Shown: piece after piece, positions 25,340-36,244 of the stretch
How positions within the stretch are numbered: the first letter of the stretch is position 1
Layout of the letters: every line of letters begins with the position of its first letter
Assembly (NCBI GenBank): GCA_017999365.1
Contig: JAGNLW010000003.1
Coordinates: 186,001 to 250,000 of the forward strand
Length of the DNA stretch: 64,000 bases
From: Candidatus Aminicenantota bacterium
Lineage (GTDB): Bacteria; Acidobacteriota; Aminicenantia; Aminicenantales; Saccharicenantaceae
Direction of reading: 5' to 3'
Translations under genes and position numbers: made by a program
The notes under the pieces: model-generated
Seen by the model: the letters and a program-made list of their open reading frames with translations, nothing else
Databases searched by the model: none
Told to the model about the DNA's origin: nothing

Positions 25340-26380
25340 TCAGGTCTCCCGCCGGGCCTCCGCGAACAGGGCCTTGGCGATGCCGTGGGCGTTGAGGGCC
25401 GAGCCCACGGTCAGGTTGTCGGCGACGGCCCAGAGCCAGAAACTGCGGGCCAGGACGGGATCCTTCTTGACCGGCCCGACGTGGATGCGGTCCTTGCCGG
25501 CCACGGTGGCCGGCGTGAAGGCGGCGGCGTCCCCGGCGGCCGGCAGGCGGAAGCGGTCGATCTTCCGCAGCGCGGCCTCGACCTCGGCGGCGGGAACGTC
25601 GCGGCCGAGCTCGACGTGGGCCATGATCGAGTAGGTGTGGAAGACGGGGACGAGGACGACCGACAGGGACAGGGGGACGTCCGGCGGGCCGAGGACGCGG
25701 CGGACCTCGGAGGCGATCCGGTTCTCGAGCGGCGAGAAGCCGTTCTTATCGGGCTTGGCGGTCCGGGCCAGGAGGTTGAAGGCGACCTGGTCGGGGAAGA
25801 CCTTTTTGGCCATGGCCGAGCTCCCGAGCAGGGCATAGCTCTGCTCGGCCAGCTCCTGGATGCCCTCCTCGGCGTAGGCCGAGACGGGCTCGAGGACGGT
25901 AGCCACGGCCCGGACGACGCCGAAGCCGGCCCGCAGGGTCGCCAGCAGGTGCGACAGGACGATGGCCGCCGGGCTGGCGTTGGCCACCAGGGACGGACGG
26001 TCCCCGAGGGCCCGGACGTCGTTGACGCCGGCCACGACGACCGGGACGGCCGGGTCGGCGTTGAAGGTCTCGGCGAGATCGAGGGCGCAATAGTCCTTCT
26101 CGGCCGCCAGGCGCCCGTAGCGGAGATTGGTCTTCTCGTCGGCGGCCAGGAAGACGAGGTCGAGGCCCTCGAGCGCGGCCGGGGTCAGGGCGTGGACGAC
26201 CTTGGCCTCGTCCCGGAACTGGCCGAGCTTGGCGTACTCCTCCTCGACGTCGGGGTCGAAGAGCTCGAGCGAGGCCAGGGGGAACTTGGCCGCGGCCAGG
26301 ACGCTGAGGATCTCCTTGCCCTTGAGGGAGTCGGAGCCGACGAGCGCGAGTCGGGGTTTGCGGGACCGGGCGGCGGGCAT
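25340..26380 (-). CDS. Aspartate-semialdehyde-dehydrogenase-like protein lacking the catalytic cysteine (Usg-like)
   Basis: 346 aa, ATG at 26380. It aligns with ASADH along its length: N-terminal Rossmann region (LALVGSDSLKGKEILSVL), NADP region and dimerisation domain (FSPLENRIASEVRRVLG). The active-site region that should read N-C-[ST]-T has VANASPAAIVLSHLL, with no Cys; the only cysteine lies near residue 97 in KDYCALD. The substrate Arg/His motif is altered to VPVFHTYSIMAH. This matches the non-enzymatic Usg paralogues. A true lysine/threonine pathway role is therefore unlikely. Third from the start of a housekeeping operon. Confidence 0.8.
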   Translation of the reverse strand: MPAARSRKPRLALVGSDSLKGKEILSVLAAAKFPLASLELFDPDVEEEYAKLGQFRDEAKVVHALTPAALEGLDLVFLAADEKTNLRYGRLAAEKDYCALDLAETFNADPAVPVVVAGVNDVRALGDRPSLVANASPAAIVLSHLLATLRAGFGVVRAVATVLEPVSAYAEEGIQELAEQSYALLGSSAMAKKVFPDQVAFNLLARTAKPDKNGFSPLENRIASEVRRVLGPPDVPLSLSVVLVPVFHTYSIMAHVELGRDVPAAEVEAALRKIDRFRLPAAGDAAAFTPATVAGKDRIHVGPVKKDPVLARSFWLWAVADNLTVGSALNAHGIAKALFAEARRET

Positions 26381-26387
26381 GGGGGTC

Positions 26388-26609
26388 CTAGCCGGTCCGC
26401 AGCCGGTCCGACATCAGGCGGTACATGCGGTCCTTGAGGGCCAGCTTCCTCTTCTTGAGCTCGCGCTCCTCGTCGGCCTCGGCCGGCGACAGGTAGGCCT
26501 TGGCCCGGATCGCGTCCAGGGCCTGCTCGCAGGCCCGGTGGTCGTCGTGCGCGCGGCGGAATTCCGGGTTCTCCCTGAGGAGAAGCTCCTTGAGCGCCTG
26601 TTCGTCCAT
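26388..26609 (-). CDS. DUF465 (YdcH-like) small protein
   Basis: 73 aa from ATG at 26609, SD GGAGGG ten bases upstream; the longer frame beginning at 26660 would cross the promoter and is rejected. Entirely helical and charged, with ENPEFRRAHDDHRACEQALD and the family-typical KRKLALKDRMYRLMS near the end. DUF465 proteins are about 70 aa and of unknown function. It is the first gene of the operon that leads to gmk and priA. Confidence 0.82.
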   Translation of the reverse strand: MDEQALKELLLRENPEFRRAHDDHRACEQALDAIRAKAYLSPAEADEERELKKRKLALKDRMYRLMSDRLRTG

Positions 26610-26631
26610 CCGGTCGGTCCCTCCGGCGGCC

Positions 26632-26660
26632 AGAATATCATATCGAGGGGGCGGTTTCAA
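26632..26660 (-). promoter_or_regulatory. Sigma-70 promoter of the DUF465-yicC-gmk-coaBC-priA operon
   Basis: Minus strand TTGAAA (26660-26655), 17-base spacer, TATTCT (26637-26632). Start predicted near 26625, 16 bases before the DUF465 ATG. No further promoter is obvious within the operon. Confidence 0.65.
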
Positions 26661-26669
26661 TTTGCCCGA

Positions 26670-26698
26670 GGGGACATGTACCCTTGGTACGTGTCCCC
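26670..26698. promoter_or_regulatory. 13-bp palindromic hairpin between two divergent promoters
   Basis: GGGGACATGTACC (26670-26682), CTT loop, GGTACGTGTCCCC (26686-26698): 13 bp with one T-G wobble. It lies between the -35 boxes of the DUF465 operon and of tRNA-Phe. No T-run follows on either strand, so it is not an ordinary terminator; an operator or repeat-derived palindrome is possible. Confidence 0.6.
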
Positions 26699-26716
26699 GT
26701 CGTTCTCTTCCGAACG

Positions 26717-26745
26717 TTGACTTTAGGCCCCCGAATGTCTATACT
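26717..26745 (+). promoter_or_regulatory. Promoter of tRNA-Phe
   Basis: TTGACT (26717-26722), 17-base spacer, TATACT (26740-26745); start near 26752, 30 bases before the tRNA. Confidence 0.7.
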
Positions 26746-26781
26746 GGACGCGCTTTCCGGCGGTCGCCGGGGCCCAACGAT

Positions 26782-26857
<76 letters not shown>

Positions 26858-26940
26858 CCTTCCGATCCTTCCCGGTCGATGACATAGGGGGCGAACCCCG
26901 CCCCGTCTTCCCGCATCGCGAGTGACGGGCGGGCGGCGCC

Positions 26941-28218
26941 TCAGAACGTGTAGCTCACCGAGACCGACGGGACGACGATGGACATCCCGTACGTCGGGGG
27001 TCCGTCCCAGCCATAACCTTCCGTATATCCGGTCCGGGTGTTCCCAGACAGGTACTCGAGGCCGAAGTCCAGGCGAAGGTCGCCGATGGTCTTGCCGACG
27101 CCGACCGAGAAGGCGTTGTACGTGTGGCTGGGCAGAAGGACGCTGAGGGTCGTGTCGGGTCCGGGGGCCGGATCGTTGTAATAACCCGCGCGCAGGGCCG
27201 TCGTGGCGTTGAGCGTGTACTCCGCGCCGAACCGGAGCTGGGTCGCGTTCTTCCAGTCGAGGACCCGGACGTCGGCCCCGCTCCCTTCCATCAGGGGGAC
27301 CCACATCGCTTCCAGGTACTCGGTCGTGATGCGGTCGAGCTTGGACCACTGGGTCCATTGGACGTCCGCGCTCAGGAGGAGCCGGTCGACGGGCCGGAAC
27401 GACACGCCGCCGGCGATCCATAGCGGCCAGGTGATCTTGCGCGTGAGGTCGGAGGAATCCGGCAGGTCGTAGAGCGAGAGATAGGACAGCTGGGCCGAGC
27501 CCTTGAACGACACGGTCGAGGGCGTTCTCAGGGTCAAGCCGATCGAGAGCTTGTCGACGGGCTTGGCCATCACCCCGAACGTGGCGCCGAAGCCCCACCC
27601 GGTCATCTGCTCCTCGTATTGGCCCAAGGGGACCGTCCCTTCGCCCAGGTCCGCGCTCCCCCCCGGCATCTTGAGGTTGAACGTCCCCAGGTTGACGTTG
27701 AGCGTCGCCCCCACGGAGATCCGTTCACCAAGCTTCACGGCCACGAGCGGCGCCACCGAGAAAACGCCGACCTTGCTCGACCAGTCGAAGGGCGTCCCGC
27801 CGGAGAGCGCCGCGAAGTCCTGGCCGTCCCACTTGGTGCCCAGGCCCGAGGGCGTGCTGACGCCGAGCCCGACGACGACCCTGGAACCGATGGGGCGATA
27901 ATAGGCGCCCAGGAAGCCGAGGTAATGCTGTGTCGGGGTCTTGGCGTCGATCCCGGCGCCCGGCATCTCGGAGAACTGGCTATAGGTGGCCCGAGGGATG
28001 AGGTCGACGCCGTAGAATCCGAACAGCTCCCGCCGGAATCCGGCCGCTCCGGCCGGGTTCCAAAATACGGCGCTGAAGTCGTCGGCCAGCCCGACGTAGG
28101 CGCCGCCCATGGACTGGGCGCGGGTGCCGAGGCCGTTGAGATTGAGCCCGTTCGCCCCGGCGAACGAAGCCAGGGCGAGAACGGCGAAGAGGACAAAGAC
28201 CGGTGTTCTCTTGGACAT
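26941..28218 (-). CDS. FadL/OmpP1-family outer membrane transporter
   Basis: 425 aa, ATG at 28218, SD GGAG. Signal peptide 1-22 (VLFAVLALASFAGANG), then the NGLNLNGLGTRAQSMGGAYVGLADDFSAVFWNPAG start typical of FadL hatch domains; a long series of amphipathic beta strands ends in SVSYTF with the aromatic C-terminus of outer-membrane beta barrels. The family imports long-chain fatty acids or aromatic hydrocarbons. Monocistronic, downstream of clpB by position but with its own promoter. Confidence 0.9.
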   Translation of the reverse strand: MSKRTPVFVLFAVLALASFAGANGLNLNGLGTRAQSMGGAYVGLADDFSAVFWNPAGAAGFRRELFGFYGVDLIPRATYSQFSEMPGAGIDAKTPTQHYLGFLGAYYRPIGSRVVVGLGVSTPSGLGTKWDGQDFAALSGGTPFDWSSKVGVFSVAPLVAVKLGERISVGATLNVNLGTFNLKMPGGSADLGEGTVPLGQYEEQMTGWGFGATFGVMAKPVDKLSIGLTLRTPSTVSFKGSAQLSYLSLYDLPDSSDLTRKITWPLWIAGGVSFRPVDRLLLSADVQWTQWSKLDRITTEYLEAMWVPLMEGSGADVRVLDWKNATQLRFGAEYTLNATTALRAGYYNDPAPGPDTTLSVLLPSHTYNAFSVGVGKTIGDLRLDFGLEYLSGNTRTGYTEGYGWDGPPTYGMSIVVPSVSVSYTF

Positions 28219-28253
28219 GGTGTTATTCTCCGGATACCAGACTCATTCTATCT

Positions 28254-28283
28254 ATTATAGCCGTTCCGGGATCAATCTCCCAA
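28254..28283 (-). promoter_or_regulatory. Promoter of the FadL-family gene
   Basis: Minus strand TTGGGA (28283-28278), 18-base spacer, consensus TATAAT (28259-28254). Predicted leader about 30 bases containing GGAG. Confidence 0.6.
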
Positions 28284-28287
28284 TGGA

Positions 28288-30870
<2,583 letters not shown>

Positions 30871-30899
30871 CGGACGACCTCCCTGGTAATCTCCTCTCT

Positions 30900-30928
30900 A
30901 TTTAAGCCGCCCCGCGGGGGGGTGTCAA
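30900..30928 (-). promoter_or_regulatory. Sigma-70 promoter of clpB
   Basis: Minus strand TTGACA (30928-30923), 17-base spacer, TTAAAT (30905-30900). The leader includes GGGAGG before the ATG at 30870. Confidence 0.65.
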
Positions 30929-31024
30929 GGCGCCGGCGGCGGCCTCAGGGCGCGGGACGGGACGAACTCCGCGGCCGATGTCAAGGCCCATCGCGTCTCC
31001 GTCGCGAACGGCCGACGGCGGCCC

Positions 31025-31052
31025 TTGACAAGGGGAAAAAAATGCATATTTA
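31025..31052 (+). promoter_or_regulatory. Promoter of the small acidic protein gene
   Basis: TTGACA (31025-31030), 16-base A-rich spacer, TATTTA (31047-31052). The same TATTT-type -10 is seen for coaD. SD AGGAG precedes the ATG at 31071. Confidence 0.55.
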
Positions 31053-31070
31053 TGAATGTAGGAGCGCGCC

Positions 31071-31430
31071 ATGGAAGAGATGGAAGTCACGAGCTGGCTG
31101 ACGCTCGACGCGATCAAGAAGTCGAAGAGCGCCGAGATCGTCGAGACGGTCGGCAATCTCCAGACCGGGCACTCGAGGTCCGTTTTCTTGATCATCGATG
31201 ACGACCATCTCGAGCTCTGCTACAGCGACGCGGCCGCCAACATCCTCCGCCGCTTCGAGGACCGGGACGAGTTCGACGAGGCCATCGAGGAACGCAAGGC
31301 GGACGACGGCGAGGCGCTCCACGCCGAAAGCGGCAACGGCGGCGAGGATTTCGACGAGAACGAGGACGAAGAGGACGACGAGGACCTCGAGGACGGCTTT
31401 TCCGTCGAGGACGAGTCCGAGTCCTACTGA
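31071..31430 (+). CDS. Small highly acidic protein, unknown function
   Basis: 119 aa, ATG at 31071. Residues 1-65 look like a compact alpha/beta domain (LTLDAIKKSKSAEIVETV; VFLIIDDDHLELCY). Residues 70-119 are very acidic and low in complexity, with runs of Glu/Asp (DENEDEEDDEDLEDG). No family recognised. It is divergent from clpB and converges on mutS with a 7-base overlap of the two 3' ends. A good SD, a consensus -35 and codon use like its neighbours support a real gene. It is not the omega subunit, which was considered because rpoZ is missing near gmk. Confidence 0.65.
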   Translation: MEEMEVTSWLTLDAIKKSKSAEIVETVGNLQTGHSRSVFLIIDDDHLELCYSDAAANILRRFEDRDEFDEAIEERKADDGEALHAESGNGGEDFDENEDEEDDEDLEDGFSVEDESESY

Positions 31431-34057
31431 CCGGCGGGGCCCAGCCGGCCCTTGAGCCCGGCCAGCGCGTTGAGCGCTTCGAGGGGGGTCAGGGTAGCGG
31501 GATCGAGGGCCTCGAGCTCCGCTCGGATCTCGCGCAGGAGGGCCAGTTCCCGGTCCTCGGCGAAGAGCAGGAGCTGGTCCTTGTCGCCGGCGGGCTTCCC
31601 CCGTCCGGCCAGGCGCGGCCGGCCGGCCTCGTCGAGCTCCTGCTTCTCCAGGTTGAACAGGATCTCCCGGGCCCGGTCGATGACGTCCTTGGGGATGCCG
31701 GCCAGCTTGGCGACGTGGATGCCGTAGCTGCGGTCGGACGGCCCGGGGACGATCTTGCGCAGGAAGACGACCTCGTCCTTCCACTCCCGGACCGAGACGT
31801 GGTAGTTCTTGACCCGCGGCAGGGTCAGGGCCAGCTCGGTCAGCTCGTGGTAGTGGGTGGCGAAGAGGGTCCGCGGCCGCAGGCCCTCGCGCTCGTGGAG
31901 CCGCTCGGCGACGGCCCAGGCGATGCTCAGGCCGTCGAAGGTGCTCGTGCCGCGGCCGACCTCGTCGAGCAGGATGAGGCTCCGGGACGTGGCGTTGTGG
32001 AGGATGGCCGCCGTCTCCAGCATCTCGACCATGAACGTCGACTGCCCGACGCTCAGGAAGTCCATGGCCCCGATGCGGGTGAAGATGCGGTCGACCAGGC
32101 CGATCGCGGCCGACTTGGCCGGGACGAAGGCGCCCATCTGGCCGAGGATGACGATGAGGGCGGCCTGCCGCAGGTAGGTCGACTTGCCGCCCATGTTCGG
32201 GCCGGTGATGATGAGGACCTGGTCGGACCCGCCGTCGACCCGGAGGTCGTTGGGGATGAAGGGCTCGGCCCGGCTGGTCTCGATGACCGGGTGCCGGCCG
32301 GCCTCGATGAGCAGGGCGTCGCCTTCGTCGACGGCGGGGCGGACGTAGTCGCGGCGGGCGGCGCACTCGGCCAGGGACAGCAGGACGTCGAGCGCGGCGA
32401 CGTCGGCGGCGATGCGCTGCAGGCGGGCCGTCTCGCGGGCCACGGTGTCCCGGAGCTCGAGGAACAGGCGGTGCTCGAGGACGCCGATGCGCTCCTCGGC
32501 GTGCAGGACCTTGTCCTCGTACTCCTTGAGCTCGGGCGTCAGGAAGCGCTCCGAGTTGACCAGGGTCTGCTTGCGCATGTAGTCGGCCGGCACCTGCGGC
32601 AGGTTGGGCTTGGTGACCTCGATGTAGTAGCCGAAGACCTTGTTGAACCGGACCTTGAGCGAGCCGATCCCCGTCCGCTCCCGCTCGCGGCGCTCGAGCT
32701 GGGCGATGAAGCCCTTGCCCGAGCGGCTGACCGCGCGCAGGTCGTCGAGCTCGGCGTTCCAGCCGTCGCGGACGATGCCGCCCTCGGTCAGGAGGAAGGC
32801 CGGCTCGTCGACGAGGGCCCGGCCGACGAGGTCGGCCACGTCGGCCGCGTTGTCCCAGCGGGCGGCCATGGCCGCGAAGAGGGGCGCGGCGAAGGCCCGG
32901 AGCTCCCGCTCGACGCGCGGCAGGGGCTCGAGCGACCGCTTCAGAGCAACGAGGTCGCGCGGGGGAGCCGCGGCCAAGGCGATCTTGCCGGCCAGTCGCT
33001 CGAGGTCGAGGACGCCCTTGAGGACCTCGCGCAGCTCCCGGCGGGCGATGGTCGCGGCCAGGGCCTCGGCCACGGCGTCCTGCCGGGCGGCGATGGCCTC
33101 GACGTCGGCTAGGGGCCGGAGCAGCCAGGACCGGAGGAGTCGCCCGCCCGGCGCGGTCACGGTGAAGTCGATGACGTCGAGCAGGGTGTCCTTGACCTTG
33201 CCGTCGCGGAGATTGCGGACGAGCTCGAGGTTGCGGACGGTCGTCGCGTCGAGGACGAGGTGGTCGCCGGCGTTGATGTAGGAAATGCGCCCGACGAGGG
33301 CCAGGGAGTCCCGCCGGACCTTGCGGACGTAGGCGATGAGGGCCCCGGCGGCGGCCACGGCCCGGGGGCGGTCCTCGAGGCCGAAGCCGGCCAGGGAGGC
33401 GGCCCCGAAGTGGCTGAGAACGATCCGGGCGGCCTCCGGTGGGTCGAACAACCAGCCCTCGACCGGGCTGGGGGCCACGGCGACCGGGCCGGCCTGGGCC
33501 AGGACGCGGCGGAGGGGCTCCTCGGCGCCTTCGGCGTAGACGACCTCCTTGGGGGCGGCCCGGAAGATCTCGTCGGCCAGGAGCCGGGCCTCGGGCCAGC
33601 CGCCCTCGAGGGTCCGGACCTCGCCGGCGGCCAGGTCGAGCAGGGCCAGGCCCCAGCCGCCGTCCTCGAGCGCCAGCGACAGGATGTAGGTGCTCTCCTT
33701 GGCCTCCTCGGCCTCGATCTCGACGGCCGTGCCGGGCGTCAGGACCTTGACGACTTCCCGTTTGACGACACCCTTGGCCGCCTTGGGGTCCTCGACCTGC
33801 TCGCAGATGGCCACCTTGAAGCCCTGGCGGAGGAGCTTCGGCAGGTAGGAGGTGACGGCGTGGTAGGGCACGCCGCACATGGGCACTTTCTGCCGCGAGG
33901 TCAGGGCGATGTCGAGGACGGGCGCCGCCTTGTGGGCGTCCTCATAGAACATCTCGTAGAAATCGCCCAGGCGGAAGAACAGCAGGGCGTCGGGATGGAG
34001 CTCCTTGATGCGGAAATACTGCTCCATCATCGGGGTCAGGGAGGTGTCGTTGGCCAT
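31424..34057 (-). CDS. mutS: DNA mismatch repair protein MutS
   Basis: 877 aa, ATG at 34057; the frame continues upstream to 34162 but crosses the promoter. The mismatch-reading GDFYEMF motif (Phe-x-Glu, about residue 28), connector and clamp domains, then the ATPase: Walker A GPNMGGKSTYLRQ (about 620), Walker B LILLDEVGRGTSTFDG and the ATHYHEL switch. Recognises mispairs and recruits MutL. Begins with a very short or absent leader (see promoter). Ends overlapping the acidic gene by 7 bases. Confidence 0.97.
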   Translation of the reverse strand: MANDTSLTPMMEQYFRIKELHPDALLFFRLGDFYEMFYEDAHKAAPVLDIALTSRQKVPMCGVPYHAVTSYLPKLLRQGFKVAICEQVEDPKAAKGVVKREVVKVLTPGTAVEIEAEEAKESTYILSLALEDGGWGLALLDLAAGEVRTLEGGWPEARLLADEIFRAAPKEVVYAEGAEEPLRRVLAQAGPVAVAPSPVEGWLFDPPEAARIVLSHFGAASLAGFGLEDRPRAVAAAGALIAYVRKVRRDSLALVGRISYINAGDHLVLDATTVRNLELVRNLRDGKVKDTLLDVIDFTVTAPGGRLLRSWLLRPLADVEAIAARQDAVAEALAATIARRELREVLKGVLDLERLAGKIALAAAPPRDLVALKRSLEPLPRVERELRAFAAPLFAAMAARWDNAADVADLVGRALVDEPAFLLTEGGIVRDGWNAELDDLRAVSRSGKGFIAQLERRERERTGIGSLKVRFNKVFGYYIEVTKPNLPQVPADYMRKQTLVNSERFLTPELKEYEDKVLHAEERIGVLEHRLFLELRDTVARETARLQRIAADVAALDVLLSLAECAARRDYVRPAVDEGDALLIEAGRHPVIETSRAEPFIPNDLRVDGGSDQVLIITGPNMGGKSTYLRQAALIVILGQMGAFVPAKSAAIGLVDRIFTRIGAMDFLSVGQSTFMVEMLETAAILHNATSRSLILLDEVGRGTSTFDGLSIAWAVAERLHEREGLRPRTLFATHYHELTELALTLPRVKNYHVSVREWKDEVVFLRKIVPGPSDRSYGIHVAKLAGIPKDVIDRAREILFNLEKQELDEAGRPRLAGRGKPAGDKDQLLLFAEDRELALLREIRAELEALDPATLTPLEALNALAGLKGRLGPAGQ

Positions 34058-34069
34058 GAGCGAGCCCTC

Positions 34070-34098
34070 ACTATACCCACCGCTCCGCCGATTTGCAA
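34070..34098 (-). promoter_or_regulatory. mutS promoter with near-leaderless start
   Basis: Minus strand TTGCAA (34098-34093), 17-base spacer, TATAGT (34075-34070). The predicted start is near 34063, only 6 bases before the ATG at 34057; the GAGGG that could serve as SD would lie upstream of the transcript start. Confidence 0.55.
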
Positions 34099-34112
34099 CA
34101 TGGCCTCCCGGT

Positions 34113-34142
34113 TTGACACTCGGGGGGGCGGTGAGGTACATT
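34113..34142 (+). promoter_or_regulatory. pgsA promoter with predicted leaderless transcript
   Basis: TTGACA (34113-34118), 18-base spacer, TACATT (34137-34142). Seven bases on from the -10 box is 34149, the first base of the pgsA GTG. Confidence 0.5.
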
Positions 34143-34148
34143 CGGGGC

Positions 34149-34697
34149 GTGAACGTCCCCAACTATCTGAGCCTGGCCCGCATCCTGGCCATCCCGGCCC
34201 TGGTCATGCTGATGCTGGCCGATTTCCGGGGCCACGAGATCGTCGCCCTGGCCGTTTACGTCTTCGCCGCGCTGACCGACGCCGTCGACGGCTGGATCGC
34301 CCGCCGCCAGGGCGAGACCACCGTCCTCGGCCAGCTCCTCGACCCGACGGCCGACAAGCTGCTCATCGCCTCGGCCGTCATCTGCCTCGTCGAGCTGGGG
34401 CTCGTCCCGGCCTCGGCGGCCATCATCATCATCGGCCGGGAGATCGCCGTGACGGGTTTCCGGGCCATGGCCTCGTCCAAGGGGATCAACATCCCGGCCT
34501 CGGCCTTCGGCAAGGCCAAGATGGGCAGCGAATCGTGGATCCTCGGGGCTCTCGTCCTGGGCCCGAACTACCTGGGCCGGATCATCATGACCGTGGCCAA
34601 CGTCGGCCTCTGGCTCGTCGTCGCCCTGGCCATCGTCTCGGCCCTCGAGTACTTCGTCCGCTTCGGGCCCCGGGTCATCTCACAGCGGACCGAATAG
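34149..34697 (+). CDS. pgsA: CDP-diacylglycerol-glycerol-3-phosphate 3-phosphatidyltransferase
   Basis: 182 aa from GTG at 34149. The CDP-alcohol phosphotransferase signature DGWIAR-X8-G-X3-D-X3-D is complete (DGWIARRQGETTVLGQLLD then D four residues later), starting near residue 40. About five membrane helices. N-terminus NVPNYLSLARIL is typical of PgsA. Makes phosphatidylglycerol phosphate in the inner membrane. No SD is visible before the start; the promoter position suggests a leaderless mRNA. Converges on fabD with an 18-base overlap. Confidence 0.93.
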   Translation: MNVPNYLSLARILAIPALVMLMLADFRGHEIVALAVYVFAALTDAVDGWIARRQGETTVLGQLLDPTADKLLIASAVICLVELGLVPASAAIIIIGREIAVTGFRAMASSKGINIPASAFGKAKMGSESWILGALVLGPNYLGRIIMTVANVGLWLVVALAIVSALEYFVRFGPRVISQRTE

Positions 34698-35609
34698 CGC
34701 CGCCCTCGCCTTCTCCGCGCCCTCCGCATTCTCGACGTTGTGGACCGCCGGCGGCTTGGGCCAGCTCCGGCCGGCCCGCTTGAGGAGCCCCGCCAGGACC
34801 TTGCCCGGCCCGCACTCGACGCAGGCCTCGATCCCCATGTCCCGCAGCACGGCCATCGACCGCGTCCACAGGACGGAGCGGCTGACCTGCCGCCTGAGGG
34901 CGTCCCGGGCCTCGGCCCCGGTCCGGATGGCCCGGGCGTCGACGTTGGTGACGACGGGGAAACGCGGGTCGGCGAACGGCACGGCCTCGAGGTCCGCGGC
35001 CAGCCGGTCCTCGGCCGGCCGCATCAACCGGGAGTGGAAGGGCGCGCTGACCGGGAGCAGGACCGAACGGGGTGCCCCGATCGCGGCCAAGGCCTCGTCG
35101 ACCGCGGCCTTCTCTCCCGAGATGACGGTCTGCTCGTCGCTGTTCCAATTGGCGATCTCGACGACGCCCGACCGGACCCCGGCCAGCCTCTCGGCCACGG
35201 TCTCGCCGGCGACGCCCAGGACGGCGGCCATGGCCCCGGCGCCGACGGGCACGGCCTCCTGCATGTAGCGGCCCCGCTTGTGGACGAGGACGACGGCGTC
35301 CTCGAACCGCAGGACGCCCGCGGCCACGAGCGCCGAGTACTCGCCGAGGCTGTGGCCCGCGGCCACGTCGGGATCGCGCCCGAGGAGCCGGCAGGCGGCG
35401 GTACTGACGACGAGCAGGGCCGGCTGGGTGTTGCGCGTCAGGCGCAGCTCCTCCTCCGGCCCCTCGAAGCAGAGCTTCGAGAGGGGGAAGCCGAGGGCCG
35501 CGTCGGCGGCGTCGAAGAGGGCCCGGGCCTCGGCGGACCTCTCGTAGAGGTCCCGGCCCATGCCCACGGCCTGGGAGCCCTGTCCGGGGAACAGATAGGC
35601 GACGGTCAT
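34680..35609 (-). CDS. fabD: Malonyl-CoA:ACP transacylase
   Basis: 309 aa from ATG at 35609, overlapping the upstream stop (ATGA); AAGGA lies nine bases upstream. A TTG three codons earlier is less likely. LFPGQGSQ (residues 6-13), GHSLGEYSA with the nucleophile Ser (about 91), catalytic His in APFHSRLM (about 200) and Arg of the RYMQEA helix. Loads malonyl groups on ACP for fatty-acid synthesis. No other fab genes are nearby; it is the last gene after tamB-tamA-like and the SurA-like gene. Confidence 0.95.
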   Translation of the reverse strand: MTVAYLFPGQGSQAVGMGRDLYERSAEARALFDAADAALGFPLSKLCFEGPEEELRLTRNTQPALLVVSTAACRLLGRDPDVAAGHSLGEYSALVAAGVLRFEDAVVLVHKRGRYMQEAVPVGAGAMAAVLGVAGETVAERLAGVRSGVVEIANWNSDEQTVISGEKAAVDEALAAIGAPRSVLLPVSAPFHSRLMRPAEDRLAADLEAVPFADPRFPVVTNVDARAIRTGAEARDALRRQVSRSVLWTRSMAVLRDMGIEACVECGPGKVLAGLLKRAGRSWPKPPAVHNVENAEGAEKARAALFGPL

Positions 35610-36229
35610 TGGAGGCAATCCTTTTTATATTGGATGTTGGCCCGCCGGCGGAGGTCGCGGAGCCAGTCGGCGGTCTGCCGGTCCAGCCGGTCCTCCCGGA
35701 CCTGGCGCTCGATGTCGCCCGCGACCCGGTCGAACGGCTCGACGGGCAGGCCCAGGCGGCCCCGTTCGGGGACGTAGATATCGCGGTAGGTCCGCTCGAT
35801 CTCCGTCAGGGCGACCGGGATGGAGGCGCTGAAGCGGACGGCCAGGGCCCGCTCGACGATAACCCGCTCCTCGACGTAGGGCCCGAGGTCGGCCGGCCGC
35901 ATCCCGAACTTGGCCACCTTGGCGGCGAAGGCCTCGGCCCCGAGCGAGCGGGCCAGCTCGTCGATGGCCGCATCGATCTCCTCGCCGGTCAGGCCGCGGT
36001 TCTCGCGGGCCAGGTCGAGGACGATCTTGCGGTCGACCAGGGCGTCGAGGGCCCGCCGGCGCGGGTCCTCGCCCTCGCCGGCGGCATAGCCCAGCCCGAA
36101 CTCGGCGGCGATCTGGACGTCGAGCAGAGTGACGGCGTGGCCGTTGACCACGGCGACGAGGCAGTTGACCGTCTGGGCCGGCAGGGCCGTCGCCGCCAGG
36201 AGCATCGCGAGCAGGAGCCTAGGGATCAT
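35606..36229 (-). CDS. SurA N-terminal-domain-like periplasmic protein
   Basis: 207 aa, ATG at 36229, SD near GGAG. Signal peptide 1-18 (LLLAMLLAATALPAQT). The rest is helical and resembles the SurA/trigger-factor chaperone core: VAVVNGHAVTLLDV, then ALDALVDRKIVLDLARE. No parvulin (PPIase) domain is present, so it would be a chaperone-only form of about 190 mature residues. Its place 15 bases after the Omp85 gene supports a role in outer-membrane protein assembly; function is inferred. Confidence 0.75.
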   Translation of the reverse strand: MIPRLLLAMLLAATALPAQTVNCLVAVVNGHAVTLLDVQIAAEFGLGYAAGEGEDPRRRALDALVDRKIVLDLARENRGLTGEEIDAAIDELARSLGAEAFAAKVAKFGMRPADLGPYVEERVIVERALAVRFSASIPVALTEIERTYRDIYVPERGRLGLPVEPFDRVAGDIERQVREDRLDRQTADWLRDLRRRANIQYKKDCLQ

Positions 36230-36244
36230 CGTCGACTCCGTCCT

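Noticed and set aside
31071..31430. Small acidic protein as the RNA polymerase omega subunit
   Set aside because: It was considered because rpoZ is absent between gmk and coaBC, but the sequence lacks omega motifs and ends in a hyperacidic tail.
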